From assembly GCA_003184365.1 (NCBI GenBank), contig NKYR01000065.1, forward strand, positions 62,001 to 126,000: a stretch of DNA of 64,000 nt. Direction: 5' to 3'. Shown here piece after piece: positions 43,247-54,047 of the stretch. The stretch is from Evernia prunastri. Taxonomy: Eukaryota; Ascomycota; Lecanoromycetes; Lecanorales; Parmeliaceae. Both the position numbers and the translations under genes were made by a program. Under the pieces are notes generated by a model. That model did no database searches and was not told the DNA's origin. It saw only the letters and a program-made list of their open reading frames with translations. Numbering within the stretch: position 1 is the stretch's first letter; each line of letters starts with the position of its first letter.

Positions 43247-46210
43247 TCAAGTTGACCGCGTCCTACGCTTCTCTCCATGATCCCATTGCTCCTCGCAGAT
43301 GTTGTCCCTTTCACCTCCCCACCCTGTCCACCCCGGACCCAATTCATAACATCCCTCATCTGGTATTAAATTCGGGAAGCCATAGCCAGCAGCCCTAAGA
43401 CGCCAGCTGTTCTGCGTTGGATGTTGCTGTCGTCGTGCCCTCAAGATCCAGAATTTCTCTTCATAGTTGTCAACAGTTGCTTGTACGCACTTATGACGCC
43501 AGACGGGACCATCATTGTCTGCCACTGGGGCATAGTCCCAGCATGTTGACAAGTGGTCATATCGCGGGAGTATCTTGCCGGACCATTCGCACTCGCAAGG
43601 AGCATCCCCATTGCGCCAATTCGTATTCACCTTGTAGTTGCTGAATTCTGCTTCGAGCTGTAACTTCAAAAGTCGCTCGGTACTCTCGAGCCATTCACCT
43701 CGAGAGCGCAGAAGTTCCCGTAATAGGCGGTAAAGATACCCCAAGACGTAGTGATTCCAGCTGTCAAGAAAGACGACATTGAGTAGGCGCTCGATGCGTC
43801 GGTCCATATCTGGCCACTTTGGATCTTGCTTTGGCCACCACAAGGTCTCAGAGCGGTTCGAAGCCGTGTTGAAGAGGGTATAATGACCATCGGTGAGCGC
43901 ACAATACACCATTTGACGATGCAGAGCGGCGTTTCTAGATCCATGTCTCTGTTTAATTGCTGGGCACATTCGGGCGAATATACTCGGGGCGGTAGTGTGG
44001 TCAATTACGCGTTGTAGAATGACTCTCCAATTGCCACATTCTCTCCAGTGTCTTTCAATGTCTTCCAACCGATGCTGTATGCAACAGTACCGGACAACGC
44101 TCTTAGGACCGCAGCCCAAGCAGACGACAGTGGAATGGTGGTAGTCCGAAACTGTAGCATCGCAGCCGGGCTTGCGGCATCCTAGGAAGTCTCTGTCATG
44201 GCGCCAGATCTGATAGCCAACTGCTTCACTGGTCTGATACTCCGCCAATTTCCACGGCATAAGAAAATCAGGGTGAGATGTGTGGGATCGTACGTCATCC
44301 CAAACCAACTCCTGAGGTACAATGTGGACAGTATCTCCATCAAATTGAACAATCGGCTCATCATTCTCCGTTCTCTCGTGGGAGACGACCACTGGAGCTA
44401 AGGCACGACGACCGTATCTCTCGGTTCGGAATAAAAGTTGATTACAGAAATATGTTTCTGGCTTCCCCCAAAGCCATATTCCTGCCTCATCCACAATCTC
44501 GTCAGCCAGTTCCTTGGTTGCGTAAGCCCATAGTAGACCTTGTACACCGCTGCGATATCTTGATATTGGTTCTGGTGGTTGAGGAAGGGTTACTAGCATG
44601 TCAGTGGTAGCGATCAGATTCCCATCATGGACAACATCGCTTGGCGATATTCTGATGTTATTTGCAATCCGTTTTGGATCGAGAGTTTGTTCCGAGGTAT
44701 GAGCTTTAGACTCCTCGTATTTCTCCGAAGCGGGCTCTGGAGAAGCAGGCTCCGGGGAAGCAAAGTCTTTCTGTGACAATTCCTCGGTCAACCCTTGTTC
44801 TGGTGTGTTTTCCTCATGCTCAGACTCCTCCAGCGGGACAGATTCAGTCGTTGACAGACTTCTTAGGTTGCGGTTCTCTGCCCCAAATCTTTTCACTTCC
44901 GGAGAGTCTCTAACAGTAATTGACTTCCTTGCGACCTTCTTGCGGGGAGGTCGCTGAGTCGGGTAGGCGCTCACAGTGGAAGTGGCTACATTCTTACTTT
45001 GCCCTTTGAATCTCCGATTCCCGCCTTGGTTGTTCTTGGACGCTTTTTCTCCCTTGGAGAGCCGTGATACAGCAGCAGGCTCGTCTGACAGAGATTTCCC
45101 CACGGCTGACATATCTTCAAGTCTGCTACCCTCTTCAAGATTAGACTTTTCAGTGACACAAGCCCCATCACTGTTGTTCTCTGGACCGGATACCACCCTC
45201 TTGTGCTTCAATACTGGGCCAAGACCTTGAATTTCATCTGCGGACAAAATTGGCTTTGGTAGCTTTGGGGCAACCGAACTAACTTTTTTCGTGTGCTGAA
45301 ACCCCCCATCTTCTCTTGTCGGAGGCTCTGTTGGTACCACAGTGTCCGTATTGCTAGGCTTAGGTGAGGTCAAGAAGACGAGAAGGCCAGAAAAGATCTT
45401 GCCGGTGTTGACCATGTTTGCAGCAGCTTCCGCAGTCTTAATGTCGATCTCAGTCAGGCTGTTGAACTGGCTGTTAATGAGACGAGCGTATTGTATAGTT
45501 TCGGTTATTTGCTTGTCGTCAGGTTGAAGGTGTGACAGGTTGTCGCTTAGTGTTTGAGGTCGTGCAAAGGGCAAGTGTGGTGTGTAGCTTCCCTAACACT
45601 TTGTAAGAATGACACTCAGGCTGGCAATAACAAAGACATGTCACTATGGACTTACGGGTGGGTTTTCCAAGAAAGTCCGTGCAAGGGGAATAAGGTCCTT
45701 TGCATACCGGTCCTGTTGAAATTAGACTAGTCAAAAGATCTCAAGGTGTATACAGACAGGATCTCTTGCTTTGATAGTCCCAATAGAAACCAAGTGTTGA
45801 CAGGTTTTTTTGAGACTGAAAGCTCAAATTCAATGTGGAAAGGAATTGCGCTTGGCTTCCAAAGTACAAGACAACCTTTTTCCTTGTAAAAACCCTCCTT
45901 GTCCGCCCGGCGTTGCAAAGCTTTAGTCACAGCACGCTTCACCAGATCTGGGTTCTTATGTGCTATTGCGTTGCGTGCCTGAGTGTTGAGTGGTTGAATA
46001 ATACCCCTGTCTCCTAGCGAAAGATACATGGGTATTCCTTTTCCTTCATTCTGGCTATCCCCTATACCGTATTGTTCACTGTCACTTGCTGGACGTGTTG
46101 ACGACGCTATCAAATGTTTGGGTTAGATACGGGGGAACATTTTCTGTGAAGTACTGAGACTTACCACTCCGACTGTCGGTGCCTTTATTAGTGTTCATCA
46201 TATTTCCCAT
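43247..46210 (-). CDS. Large fungal protein of unknown function with Cys/His cluster
   Basis: Exons 46210-46165, 46106-45754, 45712-45656 and 45592-43247 on the minus strand give 933 residues. The introns are 58, 41 and 63 nt; the 57-nt exon 3 links KQEILS to DRYAKDLIPLARTFLENPP and to GSYTPHLPFARPQ. The N-terminal 150 residues contain a globular segment (EKGCLVLWKPSAIPFHIEF). A Ser/Pro/Glu-rich disordered stretch covers about 230-470. The C-terminal half is conserved and includes, near residues 623-672, a cysteine/histidine array (C-x4-C, C-x2-C, CC-x3-H, H-x3-C) that resembles a MYND-type zinc cluster. I know similar uncharacterised ascomycete proteins but no function. The start is the first ATG in the short exon 1 and is less certain than the rest. 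Confidence 0.75.
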
Positions 46211-47720
46211 CTCACGTTAGACCATCCATGTGGGGAGACAAGCAAATGGTACAGACTAAGCGCGAAGAATATAGTAGTTATAAGGTCAAAGATGTAAAAG
46301 CGTTAATCTCAATAATGGGATTGTCGCTAGGCGTTACTTTACGCCGATGTTTGTTTACATCTCTTCTTTGACCCCCAGCTATGGCTTCGGCTCAAATTAT
46401 GGCATTGGAAGACAAATGGACTCCAAAGGCTTCCATTTCCCGGAAATTCAGTCCCGCGCTGCAGGCACCCGGCAAAATGTGAAATCCAACCACAAGTTAG
46501 AAGACTCCCAACAGCTTCAGATCATGGATCAACGCTCTGGATTCGGTTTCCTTTTGCTTGATGTACTTGCTTGCTGAGTCGCGTTCATCCTTGCTGTCAA
46601 CGTACTCTCCAGGCCATCGTTGAGAGCGTGTCTTGATGGTACGTTTAGGTTCTAATGCTGTCCGCGAAGGTGGGCTTTTGAAGTAGGGTCAAAGACGTAC
46701 GCTCCATGCAATCTCAGTATAGCGTCAAGCATCCTGTTTTGCAGCATTACGACCTGCTTCGTGGCATGGATTGGACAGGTAGCGGCACAGTGGAGCACTA
46801 ACAGAGCAGTATGTTGTTGCAATGGCTTCACCGTTACACTCGGCGCCTGCTCGAGGAGCCTGCTCAGACACCTCCGCAACATCTCGGACAAAATGTAGCA
46901 TTTGGGTCAGCAATGCCGCTAGCAGGACGAAGGTGGAGGGCATAATAGGATGCAATGTATACTTTATTGAACTCCATTCTGTTCAGCGGCAAAGGCTTCT
47001 GCCGCTCGTGCTCTCCGTCATCGATCAAATCAAATCCCTACCGACCTGTACCTGCTACTGAATTATATTTATTCTCATACACTCCCATTTCCAGCAATGT
47101 TGCAATCGACAAGAGAACCATCCGAAACGTTTGCAGTGTAGTAGGCTACTAAGCAACGGAACAGACGGGCCTCAAAACTAATATTTGTATTTCTCGTCAC
47201 CACAAACACTTTACAACTCGGACGCCTGCTGGATCTTCAATATTGGGAAGAGGTGTCATATAAGCTAGAGAATTGTAGAGAGCACATTAGACAGCAAGCG
47301 TGAGAGGAGTGTGATGCTGACATTACTGCCCGAGAAAGCTTTTCAAGCCGATTTGATCCAGTCATCCAATGCATAGGGAGATAAGTAGGTACCTTAGCGT
47401 CGGGCGCGTTCCGAACTTCCGCACAAGTACCCGCGTCATGTCTTGGCACTTGGTTGCAGCCAGCCGAGCCAGCGATTTTGGTTTTCGTCCAATCGGCAGA
47501 CTCCTCCATCCATACAAAGGCATAGGAATTTCAATTACAAGGTAACTCTTCAGAATCTACGGAGCTCTTACCTTTACATTCTATTACCCTATATTCCCTT
47601 CGCTTCATACTTTACACTTAATCAATCTTTAGCATGAAGCTCTGCAATCTGCATAGGTGAACGAATCTAATTTCAACTTCCTACTTCTTCACAGCTTTCA
47701 CCTCCAATCTTCTCTCAATC
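46211..47720. other. Divergent intergenic region, 1.5 kb
   Basis: Lies between the 933-residue protein (-) and the KH protein (+). One low-confidence secreted-peptide frame is listed separately; otherwise no gene, repeat or RNA is recognised. Confidence 0.45.
46725..46943 (-). CDS. Possible small cysteine-containing secreted peptide
   Basis: A 72-residue frame from the ATG at 46943. Residues 1-19 (MPSTFVLLAALLTQMLHFV) resemble a signal peptide. The mature part has four cysteines at about 36, 46, 53 and 60, all in one 25-residue stretch, as in many fungal small secreted proteins. No family is recognised. It is short, single-exon and sits in an intergenic gap, so it could be chance. Confidence 0.3.
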   Translation of the reverse strand: MPSTFVLLAALLTQMLHFVRDVAEVSEQAPRAGAECNGEAIATTYCSVSAPLCRYLSNPCHEAGRNAAKQDA

Positions 47721-49709
47721 ATGTCGGAGCAGCACAATATCTCACAAATCTTGGCGGCATTAGGTGAGCCTTCTTGGCCCCTGGACGAGGTACTAGCTCG
47801 TGGGTCTGACAGAAGGTATAACAGCAGCGCAACGCCCTGGAGGAACTCCGACCCAATCGCAACCTCCGTCTCGTCAAGCTCATTTACAACAGCTTCCTCC
47901 CCATGCTTACCCTCCATCGTACCCTCCAGCCGGTCCACCACCAGGCGTACCACCAGGAGCTACCCCATATGCGCTTCCGAAACCAAGCAATTCAGGGAGC
48001 ATCGATATTAGCAATGTCAAACCAGTCCATTCCGGCTCCGTCAGCCTAGCGGATGCTGTGACAAGAGCACGTAGTATCGCTGCGGAAAAAGGGGTCTCCC
48101 AAAATGGTATGCGGGGTGGTGGTAGTGAGTTTATGGCCTTCTCTCCTCTTCAAGAAATCTATGATATGGGATGCCCGGGACGTTAACATATACTCTCCGC
48201 TCTAGCACCAAGCCGTGACAGCGATCCTCGATTGGCCGGACGCTACTATAGGCCCTCACGATCGCGCTCAAGATCTCCAGGCCGCATGCCACGCGATGGC
48301 TTTCGAGACGGCCATAACCCATACCGTGACGAGCGTCGCGATGAACCTCGTCGACAGATAGCTCTGCAATACGGACGTGAAAGATCATTATCTCCTGGCT
48401 TCGGTGGCCCAATCCCTGGCTCCCGGTTTACTCCCCCCCCAGGACGAGGCTTCGGTGGATCTGGCCGCGCCGGTGATGAGGGTGCCGAGACGATTCCTAT
48501 AGACTCGAATTTGGTCGGTCTGATCATCGGCCGTCAAGGGGAGAACTTGAGACGTGTGGAGGCAGATACTTCGACGCGGGTACAGTTTATCACTGGCCCC
48601 GAGGAAAGCGGTCCAATGCGTCAATGCAAGATTACTGGGAGTCGTGCGGCGCGAGAAAATGCGAAGCTAGAAATATTTCGTATCATCGAAGAAAATGGCA
48701 ATGGTCCGTCAGCGAGTGGCAGAGCACCTCCGCCGCCAGATCGTAACATGCATGTGGGAGGGGGCATTTCTAAGACTGCCGGAGCGCAGCAGCCAGCTCT
48801 CCGCCCTGGAGAAGATACTTCGCAGATCATGGTACCAAATCGCACTGTCGGTCTTATCATAGGAAGAGGAGGAGAAACAATCCGCGATCTGCAAGAGCGA
48901 AGCACATGTCATGTCAACATCGTCGGAGAAGAAAAGAGCGTGAACGGTCTTCGCCCAGTGAATCTCATTGGTACGCCACAGGCAGCAGCTATGGCAAAGG
49001 ATCTCATAATGGAGATCGTGGAGAGTGATACAAAGAGCCTGGCTGCAAAAGGCGGGGACCCTCGTGACCGAAACGGACCTCCTACATTTGGTGGAGGAGA
49101 TGGCGAAAAGATCAACGATAGAATCTCTGTGCCATCTGAGGCCGTTGGCATGATTATTGGCAAAGGTGCGTACCCTATGCCTTACCACACACCTGCGGCT
49201 ACTGACCATTTCCTGTAGGGGGCGAGACGATTAAGGACATGCAATCTACAACGGGCTGCAAGATCAACGTCTCCCCAGCCTCTGGACAAGACTTTGAACG
49301 GGAGATTGGGCTAGTGGGATCGCGCGACTCCATCGAGCGAGCGAAGAACGCCATTATGGAGAAAGTCCACGCGGTGGTATGCCTCCTCATCCTTCTGACC
49401 TCCTTAACCCCAATCACTCCTGATTCTTTCCCACAGCAAGAGAAAAACAGCGGACGCGGCCGACCCTCGGATCATCAAAACCAGTACAACAACGACCCGC
49501 ACTTCTCCCAACCCCAGCAGCAATATCAGCAGCCGTACGGTAACCAACAGAACCCGCAGCAGCAACAGCCCGGCGGCCCTGGTGGAGGAGCAGATCCCTA
49601 TGCAGCGTATGGCGGCTATGAGAACTATGTCGCTCTGTGGTATTCTAGCTATCAAGCCCAGAATCAAGGCCAGCAGAACCCCCAAGCTCAAGGTCCCCCA
49701 GGCTCGTGA
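47721..49709 (+). CDS. Triple KH-domain RNA-binding protein (FUBP-like)
   Basis: Exons 47721-47763, 47828-48124, 48206-49165, 49219-49376 and 49437-49709 give 576 residues. Three KH domains carry the nucleic-acid-binding GxxG loop: GRQG (about 208-275), GRGG (about 310-380) and GKGG (about 418-490, built across a splice). They bind single-stranded RNA or DNA; the far-upstream-element-binding protein and fungal KH regulators share this three-domain layout. An Arg/Ser-rich stretch (SRSRSRSPGR) precedes KH1. The C-terminus is Gln/Pro-rich, with a YAAYGGYENYVALWYSSYQ segment (19 residues) like the tyrosine-rich FUBP tail. Intron 1 ends in a tandem AACAGCAG acceptor; intron 2 has alternative donors, of which GTGAGT at 48125 is used here. 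Confidence 0.9.
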
Positions 49710-50637
49710 ACGTGAGACGTGATATCGACATGCCGTGATACGTACGAGATGCGAGAAAAATGCCTGTGAAAACACAAAACAGAAACGATGAATGCTTGAT
49801 GAATATGCGATGCGATGACCATGAGCGAAACATGTGATAGACCACCACCACCACCCAGCAGCATACGTTACGTTACATGCAGTTTCATTTGATGTCGTGA
49901 AAAGCTTCGAGACTTACCTTCACGGGATTGGCATGATAACCCCCCCTGGCCATACCGGGACTCGAGATCTGTGATATACAAGATGCGTGACCAACCTTTT
50001 CTTCGGCGATGGGGGGGGGGTTTTCTATTGGGCTTGCTGAACGGGTGGCAGCGTGAGCGAGGGGCGTGGTCGCTATATTGCGCGAGCTTTCTTTTCACAT
50101 TCGAGCACTCCAGCTTGGGGGAGGGAGGGGGGGAACAAATGACGCTGGTGGCCTTTTGTAGAGATGGATAGCTTACTACCTATCTAGCTATCACGCCCGC
50201 TTCGGAGCTGCTGTTTCCAATTGTACATTACCCGCACCCGATATACAATAGACGTTTACTTACGTCCAAGAGGGAGCGAGAATTGCATATTAGAGAATAT
50301 ATTTTTTCTTTTGCTCAAATTCTTTATAGATACAGGACAAGGGCGGGGGGAGATCCAGAATCTGGATTCTCGCGGTATGGTATCTATATCCAGACGAACG
50401 CTGCTTGCTTAGCTGCGAGATGACCTCAGCCCATATAGCCACCTGGAAAAAAAAAAATCGGATGACCTTGCGCCTGTCGTTAAACCCCCAGTACTCCGTT
50501 AAGCCCGACCCATGAAGCAAGGCAAGACTGTCTCTCAGCCACCTCTCGTAAACGCCGTCGCTGAATCGTTAAAATATACCTTTCCTTAGCAACCTAGTGC
50601 GTGCCGCTTCGTCCCCACGGACTCTCCCTGCCTGCCA
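49710..50637. other. Convergent 3' intergenic region
   Basis: Between the KH protein and PtaB genes. It holds a (CCA) run near 49842-49856, a G10 run at 50011-50020 and a T-rich patch near 50301. No gene is seen. Confidence 0.55.
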
Positions 50638-51214
50638 TTATCCGTTTCCTTTCTGCCGCTTGCCCCTGCCCGACGGACTCGCTTTCACCTTCGCACCCAT
50701 TTGCCCTGCAGTTCCACCGACGCCATTGACCTCCATGACCTCTTCTCCCATCTCACCCTTTCCCTGCGCGCCACTAGGTCTTCTCCTCTTGCCCGTCGTA
50801 ACGTTGGGACTCGCAGTAGCGCTCCCACCGGCGGGCGTGCCGGCATTGCTCGGATTGGTACCCTGATGAGAGGCTTGATGAGCCATTCCGGCGCTGGTGG
50901 GACCCCCTAGCGAATTATGGAGTGCGATGTTTCCCATGGAGGGGGTAGGATGATTAGAGAGGGTGGCTGGGGAGGCGGTGGGATTGGTATTGTTTTGGCC
51001 GGGAAGAGAGAGGTGAGCGGCTTGGGCCGGAGACAGGAAGTGAGCAGGTGCTGGAAATTGAGGATTTAAGTTGTGCTGTTGCTGACCCGCGTGGTGGAAT
51101 TGAGGGTTGTACTGCGCATGTTGATTTTGTTGTAGTTGATGTTGCTGCTGTTGCTGCTGGTGCTGTTGATGCTGCGGGTGCTGCGGGTGCTGTAGATGCT
51201 GTGGGTGCTGCGGG

Positions 51215-51249
<35 letters not shown>

Positions 51250-51250
51250 A

Positions 51251-51313
<63 letters not shown>

Positions 51314-54047
51314 TGTTGTTGCAGCTGCTGCTGTTGATGATGCTGCTGCTGTTGTTGTTGGGTGGACATGTTTATATTATATTGGGCAAGAGCCTCAGAG
51401 GCAGGGAGGTGTTCATGCTCACGAGCGAAGGAGAAGAGGTTGGTCATGATTGACAGTGTTTCTGCTAGCTGAAATGGTGGTCTTGGTGAGTCCAAAGAGC
51501 GGTAGTAGTAGCTTTGAGCCTTGCTTACCTCGAGAGTTAAACCGATTCCTTCGGTCATGCCATAATCTGTCACCATTGATGGTGCAGGCTTTGGTGCAGG
51601 CTGATCTTGAGCCTGCTGTTGCTTCTGCCGTTGTTGCTGAGCTCGTTTTCCAGAAGCTTTGCTGGTGTTTGGGGACTGCTTGATATCTGGAGATTCTGTA
51701 GCGCGAAGTAGCTGCTGCCGAGGTACGTATTCACTGTGCTCGACGGTGGTCATTTCTAAAAGGTCGATTTTCCAATTCTGATCAAACTGACACCTGAGAT
51801 GACCCTGCGAAACAAGCTATCCTAGGTCAGTCGTGCATTCAAACCAAGCTTTGAAAGGATGCTAAGATACCTGATGGCCGTTCGTGAACCAATACACGAA
51901 GCTTGACTTAGGACTTTCGACAGAATGGCCTACACCAGGCAGATTTTTTTCAATGGCATTTGAAAATGTCATCTGAATATTTGTAATCCCACTATTGAAA
52001 TGCGCCCAGTAGTATCTTGGCAAACTCGGCGTCGATAGCTCGTATTGCTTGCTCGCTTTGGTTTCCGATGACCATAATGATTGCCTCAGCACACCCTTTT
52101 GAGAGAAGAAGCCGTCTACGAACGAGTGCCAGTATGTGAGATCATTGGTCTTCTTGCGAGCCTGCATTTGGGTTTGGTAAGCTTCATCGGGTCGTCCGTT
52201 CAGCTGAGGCCTTGGGCTAGAGCTTTCAACACTTTGGCTAAGATAATCGGCGAAATTGAGAAGTCTCAGGATACCACTCATACCAACTTGGTTCGTCATA
52301 CGATTCTGACCCATGGCCGCAGCAGCGGCAGCAGCAGCTTGTTGATGTTGATGTTGCTGCTGCTGCTGCTGATGCTGTTGCTGTTGCTGATGCATATGAG
52401 CTTGTTGCTGCGCTTGCTGCTGCTGATTATGTTGCTGTTGAGCTTGCTGCTGCTGCTGCTGTTGCGAGTTGGGCGGCTGCTGTTGACTTTGTTGATTCTG
52501 CGACTGCGATTGTTGTTGTTGCTGCTGCTGCTGTTGTTGTTGCTGTTGTTGCTGCACTTGCTGCTGTTGTTGCTGTTGAGCAGCAGCTTGCTGTTGTTGC
52601 TGTTGTTGTTGTTGTTGCTGCAGCTGTTGCTGCTGTTGTTGAGCAGCTTGCTGTTGTTGTTGTTGTTGTTGTTGTTGTTGAGCAGCTTGTTGTTGCTGTT
52701 GAGCTTGTTGCTGCTGATGAGCTTGCTGTTGCTGCTCCCGTTGCTGGGTAGCTTGGTTTTGGGCAGCTTGAGTCTGTTGTTGTTGCGTCTGCTGCTGCTG
52801 CGCCGCCGCCTGTTGTGCTTGTCGATGCATTTGTATTTGCTGCTGCTGTTGTTGTGCTGCCGCCGCAGCAGCAGCGGGGTCTTGTCCCGTTGGCCCTTGA
52901 CTTTGAGCGGCCATTTGCGGCTGCGGAGCCGGTTGACCTTGTGTAGTTGCCGCTTGACTGGCTTGTTGTAAAGCAATTTGTTGTTGCAATTGTGCCTGCT
53001 GCTGCTGCTGATGTGCCTGTTGCTGAGCCTGTTGCTGAGCTTGTTGCTGTTGCTGGACGCTTTGCTGGGAATTCTGGTGCTGATGCTGTTGAGCTGCAGC
53101 TTGCTGCTGCGCATGGGCTTGGGCTTGGGCTTGAGCTTGTATGTGAGCCTGTTGCTGTGCGTGTGCTACCCGTTGTGCATTTTGTTGCTGCTGGACTTGT
53201 TGCAGATGGGGAGTTAAACTGACGGCGCGCACGGGGGCGTTGTTCTGAAGGAATTGCTGCTGATTCATGGCCTGATTGCCGTTATTAGGAACCATTCCAT
53301 TTTGCTGTTGCTGCATCATCATGCGATGCTGTAGCATTTGACGTTGTTGGGCCTGCGAGGCTTGCTGAGCTTGGGCGTGCTGTGCGGCTTGGGCTTGTGC
53401 ATGTTGCTGTGCGGCGAGTGGATGGTTGGCTACTGAGAGTACTTTATCAGCAAGAGGCAATAAGTCAAGCTAACAACCACACGTAGTAGAAGAAGGTCGA
53501 GAAGAAAGTACAACGAACGAATATTCCATCTGAAGAATGAGTCTCAATTTGAAGTGAAGCCTGAGCGAAGACGTTCATGCTGATCAGACACCGAGCAAAC
53601 GATACCACGAGCGCCGTGGGAGTTACTCAAGCGATCGTGATCCGAGAACAGGGTTCAAGCCATGCAATAATAACGAAAAAGGAAATCTGGTTACTTACGA
53701 ACATGTTGCATTTGCTGTTGCTGATGCTGCGCATACAGTTGTCCTTGGTGTGGATTCAGGTGAGACAGCGCGTGCTGGCTGGGTCCAACCCCAGATACAC
53801 TTGGCGGCCCGCCACCCTGCATCATTCCGCCCATCATAGGTCCCGCCTGGCTGACTTGGGGCCCTCCGGGCCCTGTGATACCTGGATGTATTTGCTGCCC
53901 CATCGACACTCCAGGCTGCTGTCCTGCGGGCACACCTTGATTCGAAGGGTGTCCATGGACCATTGGCTGTCCTCCATGAGCAACGCCAGCGTGGCCGCCC
54001 ATGCCAGGATGTGTAGTAAATGGTTGAGCCATGGCCATTTGTGCCAT
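50638..54047 (-). CDS. ptaB: LIM-domain-binding (LDB1-like) co-regulator PtaB
   Basis: Exons 54047-53699, 53432-51871, 51804-51529 and 51468-50638 on the minus strand give 1005 residues. The central LDB-type dimerisation region is recognisable: ILRLLNFADYLSQ, TYWHSFVDGFFSQKGVLRQ, PSLPRYYWAHFNSGI, and across the splice GHQ-GHLRCQFDQNWKIDLLEMTT. In Aspergillus, PtaB partners SomA (Flo8-like) to control adhesion, conidiation and biofilm formation; this role is carried over by homology. The protein is dominated by glutamine runs in exon 2 and exon 4. The C-terminus ends in a basic, NLS-like segment (GKRRR, GRGKRQK). Intron 3 is 60 nt, in frame and stop-free. Intron 1 is long (266 nt). Confidence 0.88.
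51120..51365 (-). repeat. Polyglutamine CAG/CAA tract (C-terminal side of PtaB)
   Basis: A 245-base CAG/CAA-rich tract codes for a Gln run broken by His and Leu. Long pure CTG (sense CAG) stretches near 51219-51243 and 51274-51309 favour slippage. Confidence 0.9.
52330..53180 (-). repeat. Glutamine-rich low-complexity tract (central PtaB)
   Basis: About 850 bases of mixed CAG/CAA/GCN codons encode a Gln/Ala-rich domain with regular Ala-Gln-Gln spacing. The interruptions by GCA/GCT suggest older, degraded repeat expansions than in the C-terminal tract. Confidence 0.9.

Noticed and set aside
51048..51453. Ala- or Leu-rich open frames on the + strand over the PtaB CAG tract
   Set aside because: They are shadows of the glutamine repeat read in antisense (GCT/CTG codons), with no independent gene signals.
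52081..52971. Long Leu-rich + strand frame of 296 codons
   Set aside because: It is the antisense reading of the PtaB Gln-rich exon; homology and splicing support the minus strand.
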